Of a stretch of 64,000 nt of DNA, positions 1 to 9,643 are shown one piece after another. Each line of letters starts with the position of its first letter. Position 1 is the first letter of the stretch. Source of the DNA: Closterium sp. Naga37s-1 (Eukaryota; Streptophyta; Zygnematophyceae; Desmidiales; Closteriaceae); the NCBI GenBank assembly GCA_947471745.1, contig CANJKZ010000929.1, positions 62,001 to 126,000 on the forward strand, read 5' to 3'. The position numbers and the translations under genes are program-made. The notes under the pieces were generated by a model. It was not told the DNA's origin and searched no databases. It saw nothing but the letters and a program-made list of their open reading frames with translations.

Positions 1-567
1 GCACACGACTTCGTCACCACCATGCAACAGCTATGGGAGAAGACTCAGCGATGTCTCACCACGATGCAGAACTCCCAGAAGCAGTATGCCAATTGCCAGC
101 GACGTGATCACTTAGTAGCAGTCGGAGATCAGGTGCTTCTTGACACGCGCAACTTGAACCTGTCTCATCTCTCATCCAAACTCCGGCCTCGCTTCTGTGG
201 TCCTTTTCTCGTTGAGGCACAGGTGACACCAGTAACATTTCGCTTACGCTTACCTACTACGTAGAAGCTTCACAATGCTTTCCATGTTCAGCTGCTGAAG
301 CCCTACAAGGACCCCAACCAACAGTTCCAGGGACGCCAGCTACCGCCACCACCACCTGTTCTTGTACAGGATGAACCCGAGTACGAAGTGGAGCGCGTTC
401 TCACCCATCGGCGCCGCGGCGGCAAGACCCTCGAGTTCATGATACGCTGGAAGGGATATGAACCCACTAAGGACAGTTGGGTTGCAGAAGCTGATATGGG
501 CAATGCACGCCGTGCTCTCAAGGACTATCTTGTCAAGCAGGGTGTTTCTCACGCCACCCAGCTTTGA
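1..567 (+). pseudogene. Gypsy chromovirus pol 3' end: integrase C-terminus and chromodomain
   Basis: The frame opening at the window edge reads an integrase C-terminal barrel (VGDQVLLDT, LRPRFCGPFLVE, then NAFHVQLLKPY) followed by a chromodomain at about 379-540 (EYEVERVLTHRR, FMIRWKGYEPTKDSWV). It ends with TGA at 565-567. In chromoviruses the chromodomain tethers the integrase to modified histone tails and guides insertion into heterochromatin. One in-frame TAG at 262-264 stands where the family normally has Trp (before KLHNAFHV), so this copy is broken by a TGG to TAG change. RT, RNase H and the integrase core lie left of the window. Identity is firm. Confidence 0.9.
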
Positions 568-577
568 GGGGGGGACG

Positions 578-750
578 TGTGAGAGTACGATGGCTTATGC
601 TGGCTTTGCTAGCTTGCCTAGACATAATTATGCTATATCTAGCTTGGGTATTATTTTTTATGCATAGATATGCTTGATCTCCTAGGTTAGGTGCATTCCT
701 ATATTTTATTATAGTTATAGCACCGAACCAGGTTACGTGTACCGAACACA
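578..750 (+). repeat. 3' LTR (possibly partial) of the gypsy element
   Basis: A G-rich polypurine tract (566-575) follows the stop codon and is succeeded by TGTGAGAGTACG, the expected start of a 3' LTR. AT-rich non-coding sequence with TATTTTATTATAG continues until copia-A gag coding resumes near 757. The right end (ACA at 748-750) is inferred from where the copia homology resumes; about 173 bp is short for a gypsy LTR, so it may be truncated. Confidence 0.65.
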
Positions 751-756
751 AGCCTA

Positions 757-1431
757 TTCGGGAGTGCTGGTTGTGCGGCAACCCACCACCTCTCCTTCGA
801 GTGCCCCGACCGTAGTGACTCTGACGAGGACGACACCAAGGGAGGCTGCGGGAGGTCTGGCAATTGTCGTCCTCGTCGAGGAGGGAACAAGCTGCGCAAG
901 GAGACGCAGTCGACCAAGTCGACCTCGGCGAAGGACGCCGACTTCTCTGCTAGCGGCAAGGCGCGGGACGCCAATACGGCGTCGTGCTCGCTGGTCGGCG
1001 TCGTAGAGCCGGTCGTCTCGCTGGCGCTGGATGGCGGGGAGGACTTCCAGGCGGTGGCGGCAGCTGTGCAGGCGAACCCGGCGGTCGTCCTGCTCGACAG
1101 CGGCTGCTCCCACCACCTGATGGGGACGAGGGAGGTCTTCGCCGACCTGCAGCCGAGCGGCGACATCAAGCACGTGCGCGGCTTCAATGGGGCGCTGCAG
1201 GACATCCAAGGCCGTGGCACTGACGCTGTGAAAAGGGAGGTCAGGAAGCAGGTGCTCACCCCTGACGTGCTCTACGTCCCGGGTGTGCGAGCGAATCTGT
1301 TGTTGGCCGGCCAACTGAAGGAGCACGGTGTGAAGCTGCAGGATGACGGTGACGGGATGCTGCTCGTCTCGGCAGCGGGAGAGGTGATCGGTCGGGCAAC
1401 GTACTCCGGGCGTGTCCTCTGCACCGACTAG
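757..1431 (+). pseudogene. Copia-A1 gag zinc knuckle and protease
   Basis: The left end carries the remains of a CX2CX4HX4C knuckle (ECWLCG... then PRP after a one-base shift), then a Lys/Ser/Asp-rich linker. A retropepsin-like segment follows at about 1090-1400, with LLDSGCSHHLM around the catalytic Asp and the downstream LYVPGVRANLL typical of copia proteases. The frame stops at TAG 1429-1431. Protease would release gag, integrase and RT from the polyprotein. The frame change between gag and protease shows decay. Confidence 0.8.
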
Positions 1432-2696
1432 CGTCCCTGCTCAACGAGGTCCACGTCGACCACGCCGGAGGTTGTGGCCCTGCGGGCGATCGTCTCCAAG
1501 ACGAAGTCGACGCCGGACAGGATGCATGCGAGGCTTGCACATGTCGGCAATGGAGACCATACGGAGCTCGGCAAAATACGAGGTCGCTACTGGGCTGGAC
1601 CTCAAGTCGGCGACGGGCGCCGATTCGCCGTGTGTCTCATGCGTCGGCGGGAAGCTGGTGCGGCACACATTCCCCGACCAAGGCTCTGACGCCGACGACG
1701 TGCTGGCCGTCGTGCACATCGACTTGTGTGGGCCGTTCCGCGTGGCTGCCAAGGACGGCAGCTTGTACTTCTTGGTGCAGAAGGACCGCAAGACCCACCC
1801 GCTTCGTGTGGGTGAGGTCGGTTGCCAAGAAGTCGGATGTGCTGCTGGAGTTCCAGAAGTGGCTGGTGTTGGTGAAGAGGCAGGCGAAGTAGTCGGTGCT
1901 GATGCTTCGCTTCGAGGAGGGGAGTTTCTCGGGAAGAAGTTCACCGACTTCGTGGATGGCAAGGGGATCGTCCACCCCTCAGCAGATCGGCATGGCAGAG
2001 CGGGAGATGAGGACGGTGGTGGAGTTAGTGCGGACGATGCTGTTGCACATGGGCGTGCAGCACCACTGGTGGCACCTCGCTCTGCGACAGGCCGTCTGGG
2101 TCTGCAACTGCCTTGAGAGGTCGACGCTGCCACCGGGGACAACGCCGTACCAGCTGCTCACCAGGCAGAAGCCCGACCTGTCGCTGGCACGGGTGTGGGG
2201 CTGCATGGCACAGTTCCTTGTCCCCGAGCAGCAGCGTGGTGGGAAGCTGAAGCCGAACGCCAGGTGGGGCCTTCACGTCGGTGTGTCGAAGGAGAGCAAG
2301 GGTTGGGAGCTCCTCGACATCGCCGACAACCGGGTGGTCACCACGACGGACGTGGTGTTCTACGAAGATATGTCGCTTGAGCACGGGTTGGTGTCAGGAC
2401 GGACGCCGACCACCCCGCCGACCGACTCCTCGACGAGGACGCTGCCTCTGCTCGCCGAGGTCGGTGTGCTTGCTGGTGGGGACGACGAGGTCGTCCGTCC
2501 TCCTTCTCCTCCCACTGCATCCCCTGCACCTCCCCTCGTAGCCGACCTTCCCAAGCTGACCCCAATGTCGGCCTCCGGCGATGAGGGGAGTAGTGGGACG
2601 TCGCCTTCGGCGCCGGCCAAGAACATCGCCGGTGGTCGACGTAACGAACAGCAAGTCGACGTGGGAGTGAATTCCACGTTGATAGGGGAGGAATAG
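1432..2696 (+). pseudogene. Copia-A1 GAG-pre-integrase and integrase
   Basis: Pieces in changing frames carry CVSCVGGKL (zinc-binding pre-integrase), VVHIDLCGPF around the first integrase Asp, GGEFLGKKF, and GMAEREMRT around the catalytic Glu. The C-terminal copia block follows (PYQLLTRQKPDLSLARVWGC, WGLHVGVSKESKGWELLD). At least two frameshifts (near 1830 and 1970) and a stop at 2694-2696 separate them. The order matches the family A copies elsewhere in the window. Inactive. Confidence 0.82.
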
Positions 2697-4010
2697 GTCG
2701 AGGAGGAGCAGCCGACTTGGGTGAAGTCGGCAAAAAAGGCAGCTGGGCAGCAGCCGACAGGGGAGCAGGCAGCGGTGACGCCGACAACGAAGCAGTCAGC
2801 AACCAGGCAGTTGGCAGAGGAGCCGACTACGGGGGAGAGGTCGGCCAGGAAGTCGACCGAGGTGCAGCACCACGACGAGGGCAGCGAAGCTGGTGACGAA
2901 GGGGAGAAGTCCTCCGACAGCGACGTGGTGGAGGTTCGGCCCGAACCCCGGAAGACAGGCCGACTTCGGAGGCCGCCCGATTTCTTCGTCCCCGCTGCCT
3001 TCACCACAGTATACAACGTGGATGACGACGACTTGGCGTATGACAAGGAGTTTCCGGAGCTCAACCCCGACATGCATGCCGACCCCGAGCACCGTTGGGA
3101 CATCTCGACGATGGCGGTGAAGGAGGCATTGGCGAGCTGGAAGGGCCCGGCAGTGAAGGCCGCCATGGAGGAGGAGATCCGCAGCCTCATCAACATGGGC
3201 ACGTGGGAGCTGGTCGAACGGCCGCCGGGGGTGAACATCATGAAGAACCGGTGGGTACTGATGACGAAGTACCACATCGACGACACCGTCGAGCGCGAGA
3301 AGGCAAGGCTGGTGGTGAAAGGCTTCACCCAGGTGTATGGCGCCGACTACGACGAGACGTTCGCGCCGGTGGGTAGCTACGTCACGCTGAGGATCTTCCT
3401 CAGCATCGTCGCCATCCTCAACCTCAACCCGATGCAGCTCGACATGAAGAACGCCTTCCTGCAGAGCAAGCTAGACTGGGTGCTCTATATGTCCTAGCCA
3501 GACTACTTCAACGACGGAACCGGCCGGGTGTGCAAGCTGCTGAAGAGCCTGTATGGGCTGAAGTAGTCACCGCTGCTATGGTACTTGGCGCTCAACAACG
3601 TGCTGGTCAACGCTGGGTGGAAGAAGAGCCAGGTCGACGAGGCTCTGTGCTTCAAGGTCGGCGACGACGGAGTGGCCTGCTGGGTGCTGGTCTACGTTGA
3701 CGACCTGCTCGCCGCCAGCAGCAGCACCGAGATGCTGAAGGAGCTGAAGGGGCTGCTGGAGTCCGCCTTCGAGCTGCGTGAGGTCTCGCCGGTGCAGAAG
3801 TACCTCGGGCTAGAGATCGTCCGCGACAGGTCAGCAGGGAAGCTGTGGCTGCACCAGCAGGGCTACGCCGACAAGCTACGTCGGCGCTTCATCGACGAGG
3901 AGCAGACCGGGCGCACCCCGAAGACGGCGGTCTCGGTCGACGCATACGCCGACCTCACCTTCGGCGACGAGGAGGAACAAGAGCGACAGGGGGAGGAGTA
4001 CCGGCAGAAG
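2697..4010 (+). pseudogene. Copia-A1 reverse transcriptase
   Basis: After an acidic Lys/Thr-rich linker, the RT reads WELVERPPG, ENPxKxRWVL-type fingers (NIMKNRWVLMTKYH), QLDMKNAFLQSKLD around the first catalytic Asp and VLVYVDDLLAASSS with an intact YVDD near 3695-3710. Breaks are a TAG at 3495-3497 and a TAG at 3564-3566; copy A2 has CAG at the latter site (LKQSP). The plus-strand frame ends at EEEYRQK (4010), exactly where an inverted segment begins. Confidence 0.87.
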
Positions 4011-4720
4011 GGCACCACCAGCCATGCAAGAGGGCATGGCACCCACTACTGCACGTCGTCGTCGCCGTCGCCCACGTCGGCCAAACGCACCTGGCCAATT
4101 GCGACGGAGCACTGGTTGAAGGCCGGGTAGTGCAGCGCCTTCGTCAAGAAGTCAGCCGGCTGCTCGGTGGTCGGGATGCACCTCAGCGAGAACTTCTCAC
4201 GCTTCACCATCTGCTGCAGCCAGGCCTGTCGCCGCTCCATGTGCTTGAGGATGCTCGTCAACCCCATGCCCTCGGGGACCCTGATGGCCAACTTGTTGTC
4301 CACCCTAAGGACAGTCGGCTTCCCGGCATCCAGTTGCCGGAACTCTGCAATGAGGAAGCGAAGTCGGCGTCCCTCCTTGCCGGCTTCAGTGGCCGCCACG
4401 TACTCCGACTCGGTTGACGACAACGTCGCGCACTTGATGCGCTGACTCGACCAGGAGACTGCGGCCCCTCCGTAGACGAACACGTAGCCGCCCGTGCTCG
4501 TCCTGCTCTGCTTCTTACCGGCGTCGTCGGCGTCCACGTAGCCGACCAGCTCCAGCGGCTCAGGTCCACCACCGAACTCCAGGACGGTGTCACGCGAGGT
4601 AGGCGAGACAGCCGTCGACCTCGCGCCAGTGCTGGTCGCTCCTCACCGTGAGTCCGCTCCCCAGCTTGTTGCAGGCGAAGGCGATGTTCGGCCTCGTCGT
4701 CGTCACCGCGAACTGCAGTG
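4011..4720 (-). pseudogene. Inverted RNase H segment of copia A1
   Basis: On the minus strand this 710-bp block reads the copia RNase H: VDADDAGKKQSRTSTGGYV, CATLSSTESEYVA with the catalytic Glu, LRVDNKLA with the second Asp, and PADFLTKAL near the C-terminus, then a stop and a little 3' UTR. Upstream on the minus strand it starts inside the RT/RNase H connection. In the other copies this segment follows EEEYRQK in the same orientation, and the plus-strand 3' UTR and LTR resume at 4721. It is therefore an inversion inside one element and not a second insertion. Confidence 0.85.
4021..4041. other. Short palindromic stem in family A 3' UTR at the inversion breakpoint
   Basis: The two arms GCCATGC and GCATGGC flank a 6-base A/G loop. 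The same stem is present in the uninverted copy near 60749-60769 with a slightly different loop. In A1 it sits within about 10 bp of the left inversion junction. Whether it acts as RNA structure is not known. Confidence 0.55.
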
Positions 4721-4816
4721 GACGACGTGCTGTGTGTTGGGTACACGTCGATGAGCTATTCTCCAAGGAATACTGCCGTGCGGGCTGGGGGCCCAAGCAT
4801 GAACGCGGCAGGGGAG

Positions 4817-5965
4817 TGTTAATGGGAGCTGTGTGTTGGCCCCGTCCTCGCTTGGGCGGATCCGACTTCGTGGTCGGTTGTGAGGGGAGAAGCCGACCTG
4901 CAGCAGTGGGCGAGCTGGTTGACGAGGAGGTCGACTTGCACGGGGGCCACAGCACGGGCGCCGACTTCAGGGAGGTCGACCTGGGAAGTCGACCTGCGGA
5001 GGGCGTCGACTTGGTGACGCCAACTTGGGGCAGCCGACTTGGGTGGTCGGCTGACAAGCTGCTGGACGACTTGGTGGTTGGTCGACCAGGCGTGATGTCG
5101 ACTTGGGTGTTGACCTGACTTGGTGGTCGACGGAGGAGGGGCCGACGTCGACCACGACTCGGGACGCGGAGGATCTGGGCGTCGAGTATAAGGGCATCAA
5201 CTTGGTGATGCCGATTTCGGGTAGCCGACTTGGGTGGTCGGCTGACAGGTGTGCTGGTCGACGAGGAGCTGGTCGACCAGGAGTGACGTTGACCTAGAGC
5301 TGGTTGACCAGGGGCGTGGTTGACCTGGTGAGGTCGACTAGAGGTGGCCGTCGACTTGGGAGGTCGACGGGCACATACAGGAGCAGCTGGTTGACGTGGT
5401 TGTCCGGTCGACCAGGTTACCTGGGTGACGAGGTTCTGCGTAGAAGTGCGACGGTCGCCCAGGCAAAGTTAGCAAGTCCAACCTCGGTGGTGGTATCCCG
5501 AGGATGACGTAGCTGATCAGATGCAGTCGCCAGCGCCAGGTTGACTTGGTGTGTGCGTTGTGCAAGTGACAAGGCTCAGCGCGCCAATCATCTATGAGTA
5601 CATGCGAAGCTGGTGCGATGCTGTAATGCGGGAGCAACGCCGGCACGCCGTCAACCTGTAGCGTTGGCACGACGTCGACTTTGCACTGCTGGAGCGCGGT
5701 CGACCAAGTCGTGCTGGAACGCGTTCGACCATGCTGCGCTGGCAGTCGACCTGCTTGCATGCTTGCTCTGATGTAGTCTTGTCTTGCCAACTTCATTGTA
5801 CGATTGTAGTCAACTTTCTCTAGTGAAACTCTTGCCAAATTGCCCCGTGAAGTAGCAAGCAGTGTGTGCACTAGGAAAATGACTAAGGACCAACGAACGC
5901 AGAAATCACACGAGCACCCGTGCCTAGCCCGTAGTCTAGCTCTCGTTGTAGTAGTTTTCTCCGCA
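4817..5965 (+). repeat. 3' LTR of copia A1 (about 1,149 bp, rich in GTCGAC)
   Basis: The LTR starts TGTTAATGGGAG straight after the purine run GCAGGGGAG and ends CTCCGCA, giving TG...CA ends. The minus-strand copy at 59517-60639 has the same two ends. Its first two thirds are packed with GTCGAC palindromes and related GGTCGACCT-like words; the last 200 bases are AT-richer with a GAAACTCTTGCC block. B1 gag coding begins at 5966. The candidate target duplication AGAGG (5966-5970) cannot be checked because the left end is lost. Confidence 0.8.
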
Positions 5966-6619
5966 AGAGGCTTTGGCAGAGGGAGAGGCCGAGGTGACTA
6001 CAACAAGGGGCATGGGAGCTCTGCAGGTAGGGGGAGCACCCCAACGGGGGATGCGTGTTGGTACTGCAAAAAGGCTGGACACCCATGGTTCAAGTGTTTT
6101 AGCCGGCCCGAGGGATGGGCGCCCCCAGCCATAAAGTCGCCAAGTGGTGAACGTGCATGAGGTGGCGCTGTGCAAGTTTCAGGTGCACAAGGTGATGGTG
6201 CACAAGGTAAAGCCGACCCTGTGATGTTCCTCATGGTTGAGGATGTGAAAGGGAGTGAGGGTGATATGGGCTCGGTTGGGAAGGTTGTGATGCGCCCCCT
6301 CACTTATTGGGTAAACGATTCAGGTTGCACAAGTCATATGACCCCACGGGCAGATTTGCTTGACGAGGTAAAACCCCCTGGGAAGATCAAGTTTGTGGCT
6401 GCCGCTTAAGATGCTTTACTCCCTGTGATTGGTGTGGGGAATGCCAAGGTAATGGGAGCTAAAGGGGAGCTTGTGGGGCTAGGGAATGTGGTGTTGGTTG
6501 AAAGTTTGTCCGCTAACCTCCTCTCTGTGCGCCGGGTGCGGAAAAGCAAGGCCAAAGCTACGTTCGGCCCAACCAGATGCCGTGCAAAGCTTGGGAAGTT
6601 GCTGCTGTGGGACTTGTAG
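5966..6619 (+). pseudogene. Copia-B1 gag zinc knuckle and protease
   Basis: A Gly/Arg-rich stretch (GFGRGRGRGDYN) leads to a complete CX2CX4HX4C knuckle, CWYCKKAGHPWFKC, near 6053-6094, which would bind the genomic RNA. After a stop at 6158-6160 the protease segment shows VNDSGCTSHMTPRADLL, then a stop at 6407-6409 that falls at the same place as a TGA in B2, and GVGNAK / SANLLSVRRV. The segment ends at a TAG near 6617. Gag is normally continuous with pol in copia, so these stops are damage. Confidence 0.82.
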
Positions 6620-6777
6620 GAGAAGAGCAGCTGCATCAAGGACCTATGGCAGCTGCCCATCATTCCTTGGAATGGGAAACCACCAGCAACAGCAGCAGCA
6701 ACAGCGGCAACGGCTAAAGCAACTGCGGAGGAGAGGAGATTGCACCAACTGATGGGGCCCTAGATGTAGTTAAGAAG

Positions 6778-7584
6778 GTGCCGTGGCCACAGCAGCCACA
6801 TGGTGAGGTGCTTGCTGGTGTGGATGCAACCGCTGCATGCGCAAAGGCCTTATCAGGGAGTGGTGAGGCCGATTGGGAAACATGGCATGAAAGGCTATGC
6901 CATGTGAATTTTCCTATGCTGCAGAATCTAGTGAAGGATGGATGTGGTGGGTCCTACGGATGTGGTGGGTCCTACGAGGGCCCCTTCTCTCTCGGGCAGG
7001 CGCTACTTCTTGACCATCGTGGACGACCACACGCGTGCGGTGTGGGTCTACCCTCTCAAGACAAATGGGGAGGTGGCAGCGGCTGTGTTGAAGTAGTGGA
7101 TGCCAAGAGTACAAAGGGAGAGCGGATACAAGGTGAAGGTGATCCGCATTGACAACGGAAGAGAGTTCATTGGCAATGAGTTTGAGGGAGTGTTGAAGAA
7201 GAAGGGCATTCAGCATCAGCGCATAGTGCCCTACAACCCTTAGCAGAACGGCATGGCTGAGCGGTTCAATTGGACCCAGCAGGAAGGTGAATTCACCGGC
7301 ACCCCACCCGGTTCAATGGAGGAGAATTCACTGGCACTGTTTTTGAGGCGGTGCCAAAGAAGAAGGGGATCCAGCATCAGCTCACGGTGCCCTACAACCC
7401 TCAGCAGAACAGTGTGGCTGAGCGGTTGAACCGGACCCTGCAGAAAGGTGCTTGCAAAATCCTTGGGCGTGCATGGCTGCCGGATCCGTTTTGGGTGACT
7501 GCACTGCGGCAGGTCGCCCTTGTGAAGAATAGGGTGGTGGCGACTGTGGGTGACAAGCAGTGGGTCCCCTACACCAAGTGGTAA
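6778..7584 (+). pseudogene. Copia-B1 pre-integrase and integrase core
   Basis: WETWHERLCHVNFPMLQNLV marks the HHCC-type pre-integrase domain near 6865-6935. It is followed directly by a Gly/Ser microduplication and a fragment of the core (FLTIVDDHTRAVWVYPL across a frame change). Further on come IDNGREFIG, VPYNPxQNG and AERLNRTLQ, with the catalytic Glu. The zinc-domain CxxC half is missing. A partial internal duplication repeats the region with the Glu. Stops at 7241-7243 (CAG to TAG) and 7582-7584 also break the frame. Confidence 0.8.
7158..7450 (+). repeat. Diverged tandem duplication inside the B1 integrase
   Basis: The segment encoding KKKGIQHQ...VPYNPxQN..AERxN occurs twice, near 7193-7285 and 7347-7446, about 155-160 bp apart, with clear divergence between copies. 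The join contains GAATTCACCGGCACC and GAATTCACTGGCACT, so the repeat begins at the GGEFxG codons. Copy B2 has the region once, so this is a private duplication of B1 or a recombination with a diverged relative. Confidence 0.75.
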
Positions 7585-7605
7585 GGGAGTGCACCAGCAC
7601 TCAAC

Positions 7606-9316
7606 ATGCTGAGAGCCTATGGCTGCATCGTGGTGTCTCATGTGCCTAAGGATAAGAGGGGAAAGCTGGAAGCTTCTGGGAGATGGGGTGTGCATTTGAG
7701 GATTGCAAAAGACCACAAGAGCTGGCTGCTATTGGACTTGACCAGCCAGAATTTGACTATTTCAAGGGATGTGAAGTTCCTTGAGTCCTTGTACTACAAG
7801 GAGTGGAAGCAGCAGCAGCAGAAGCTTCCTACTACACCGCTGATCATTGAGGCCAATGAGATGCAGCGGCCTTCGAGGCAAGTGCAGGTCACTGTCTCAG
7901 AGGAGGAGATCTCTGGGGTGACAGAGGACGGGGGAGAACCTGAGGTGGACGAGTAGCAGCAGCAGCAACAGCAACCAGATCCTCCACCAGGTGACCAACG
8001 CCCGCATGACCACCCTAGGAGGGATGTGCGCCCTCCTAACAGGCTGACCTATCCGAGCTTTGGAATGCCGAAGGTAGTATGGGCTGGGAGTGTGGCTGAG
8101 CAGTGTGATGAGGATAAGATATCACACTGCTATAGGGCAGCCGTCCCTGAGCCCAAGACGCTAGCTGAGGCATTGAGCGGGCTCGATGGTGAAAAGTGGA
8201 AGCAGCGTGTGAAGGAGGAGTATGACTCTCTGCTAGAGAATTAGACTTGGGAGTTGTGTGAGATGCCTCCTGGGAAGAAGGCAATCTCGTCGAAGCTGAT
8301 CTTCACACACAAGTATGGACCTGATGGGGTAGCTGACCTGCTACAAGTCAAGGCTTGTGGCAAAGGGGTTTCAGCAGACAAAGGGGAAGGACTTCGATGA
8401 GATTTTTGCTCTTGTGGGGAAAGGGACTACTCTGAGGTTGATGTTGGGAACGGCTGCAAACCGTGGATGGAGGATCAAGCAGATGGATATTACGACTGCT
8501 TTCCTCAATGGGATCATCTTGGAGGAGCTGTACATGCTGCAGCCTGAGGGGTTGGATGATGGGAGCGGTAGGGTGTGCAGGCTGAAGAAGGCCATCTATG
8601 GCCTGAAGCAGGCTCCTCGCGCATGGTACCACAAGCTGGAGGAGACATTGCTGGCTGGGGGGTTCAAGAAGAGTGAGTGCGACCACAACTTGTTCCTGCT
8701 GCAAGAGAAGGAGCAGTTCCTCATGCTCCTGGTGTATGTGGAAGACATCCTGCTCTTCTCCGAGTCGTCTGCAATTATTGACCGTGTGGAGGAGATGTTG
8801 GAGATGCAGTTCAAGTGTTCGAAGATGGGAGGTGTGGAGTACTACTTGGGGATGCATGTGGAGAGGGACCTTGACAAGGGAGTGTTGAGGTTGCACCAGA
8901 GGAAGTATTGTGAAGGGCTAGCTGAGAAGTATGGCCTGCAGGATGGAGGAAAGCCAGCAACCCCACTGTATTCGGGGTTCACTGTGGAGCCCTGTGCTGA
9001 TGAGGAGGTGGTGGGTGAGAGTGAAAGGAATTTGTTTCATTCTATGGTGGGGGCACTCAACTATGCGGCTAGCGACACGCGGCCTGACATTGCTTTCGCT
9101 ACATCCAGGCTTGCCGGTGTGGTCTCCCGCCCCAGTCATGAGCAGCTGGAAGCGGCCAAGAGGTTAGTCTGCTATGTGAGCGTTACGGCATCAGTGGGCT
9201 TGGAGTATAGTGCTTTACGACAAAGGCTGCAGTGGGGTGCAGCTGATTTGAGCAAAGGGGAGATGCTCTTGACTTGCTATACTGACGCTAGCTTCAACTC
9301 TGTGAAGACGGATGGC
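7606..9316 (+). pseudogene. Copia-B1 integrase C-terminus, RT and start of RNase H
   Basis: LRAYGCIVVSHVPKDKRGKLEASGRWGVHL is the copia integrase tail block; a Gln-rich linker follows. RT starts near 8160 (LAEALSG..W) and reads KQMDITTAFLNG (first Asp), IYGLKQAPRAWYHKL and then YVEDILLFS near 8735-8755. The canonical YVDD has become YVED, which would be expected to disable polymerisation. Stops at 7954-7956 and 8242-8244 and a frame change near 8345 also break it. The connection and RNase H start (YTDASFNSVKTDGT) run to the insertion point of element C. Confidence 0.87.
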
Positions 9317-9321
9317 ACAAG
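9317..9321. other. Target-site duplication, left (ACAAG)
   Basis: ACAAG lies immediately left of the left LTR of element C and is repeated at 16272-16276 immediately right of the other LTR. Five bases is the usual copia integrase stagger. Confidence 0.95.
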
Positions 9322-9446
9322 TGTGAAGAAATGAGGAGTGAATGAACTAGCACAAGGTTGGGTACAAGTAGGAAACCCTAGGAAACTGTACCCCATAGTG
9401 TCTACCCCACTATAGCCTAGACAAGCTATATGATATGAGTTTGACA
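9322..9446 (-). repeat. 3' LTR of copia C (125 bp)
   Basis: On the plus strand it runs TGTGAAGAAATG to GAGTTTGACA and I find no difference from 16147-16271. It is much shorter than the LTRs of families A, B and D. The right-edge relative at 62702-62826 is the same length but clearly diverged. Confidence 0.95.
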
Positions 9447-9643
9447 CACCCCCATAGGCAAAGTGGGGGAGAACAAGAGGTCACAAGACCAGTCAAGCAA
9501 AGCAAAGCAAGCTCAGGGTGGATCACAACGTCACCACACAATCCGAGCACAAGAGCAAGGCCACAAGGCCAGTTCACATGCAAGATCATATATAAAGGTA
9601 AACAGGCAAGTGCAGGTATAGAAAGATCACAGTACAAGCAAGG

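Larger units (their letters stand above)
757..5965 (+). mobile_element. Copia family A, copy A1 (5' truncated by the gypsy element)
   Basis: This is a Ty1/copia element in the order gag zinc knuckle, protease, integrase, RT, (inverted) RNase H, 3' LTR. Its left end is cut by the gypsy LTR inside the zinc-knuckle codons. Its right end is a complete 3' LTR that directly abuts gag of a family B element, so A1 is best read as an insertion into B1, with the left half of B1 outside the window. Coding capacity is lost through several frameshifts and stops. Other family A copies at 18149-22541 (minus), 54398-59516 (plus) and 59517-62701 (minus) give the comparison used for breakpoints. Confidence 0.88.

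Noticed and set aside
4590..5118. Apparent frames spanning RNase H and LTR on both strands around 4650-5100
   Set aside because: They cross the inversion junction and LTR start by chance; homology changes at 4720 and 4817.
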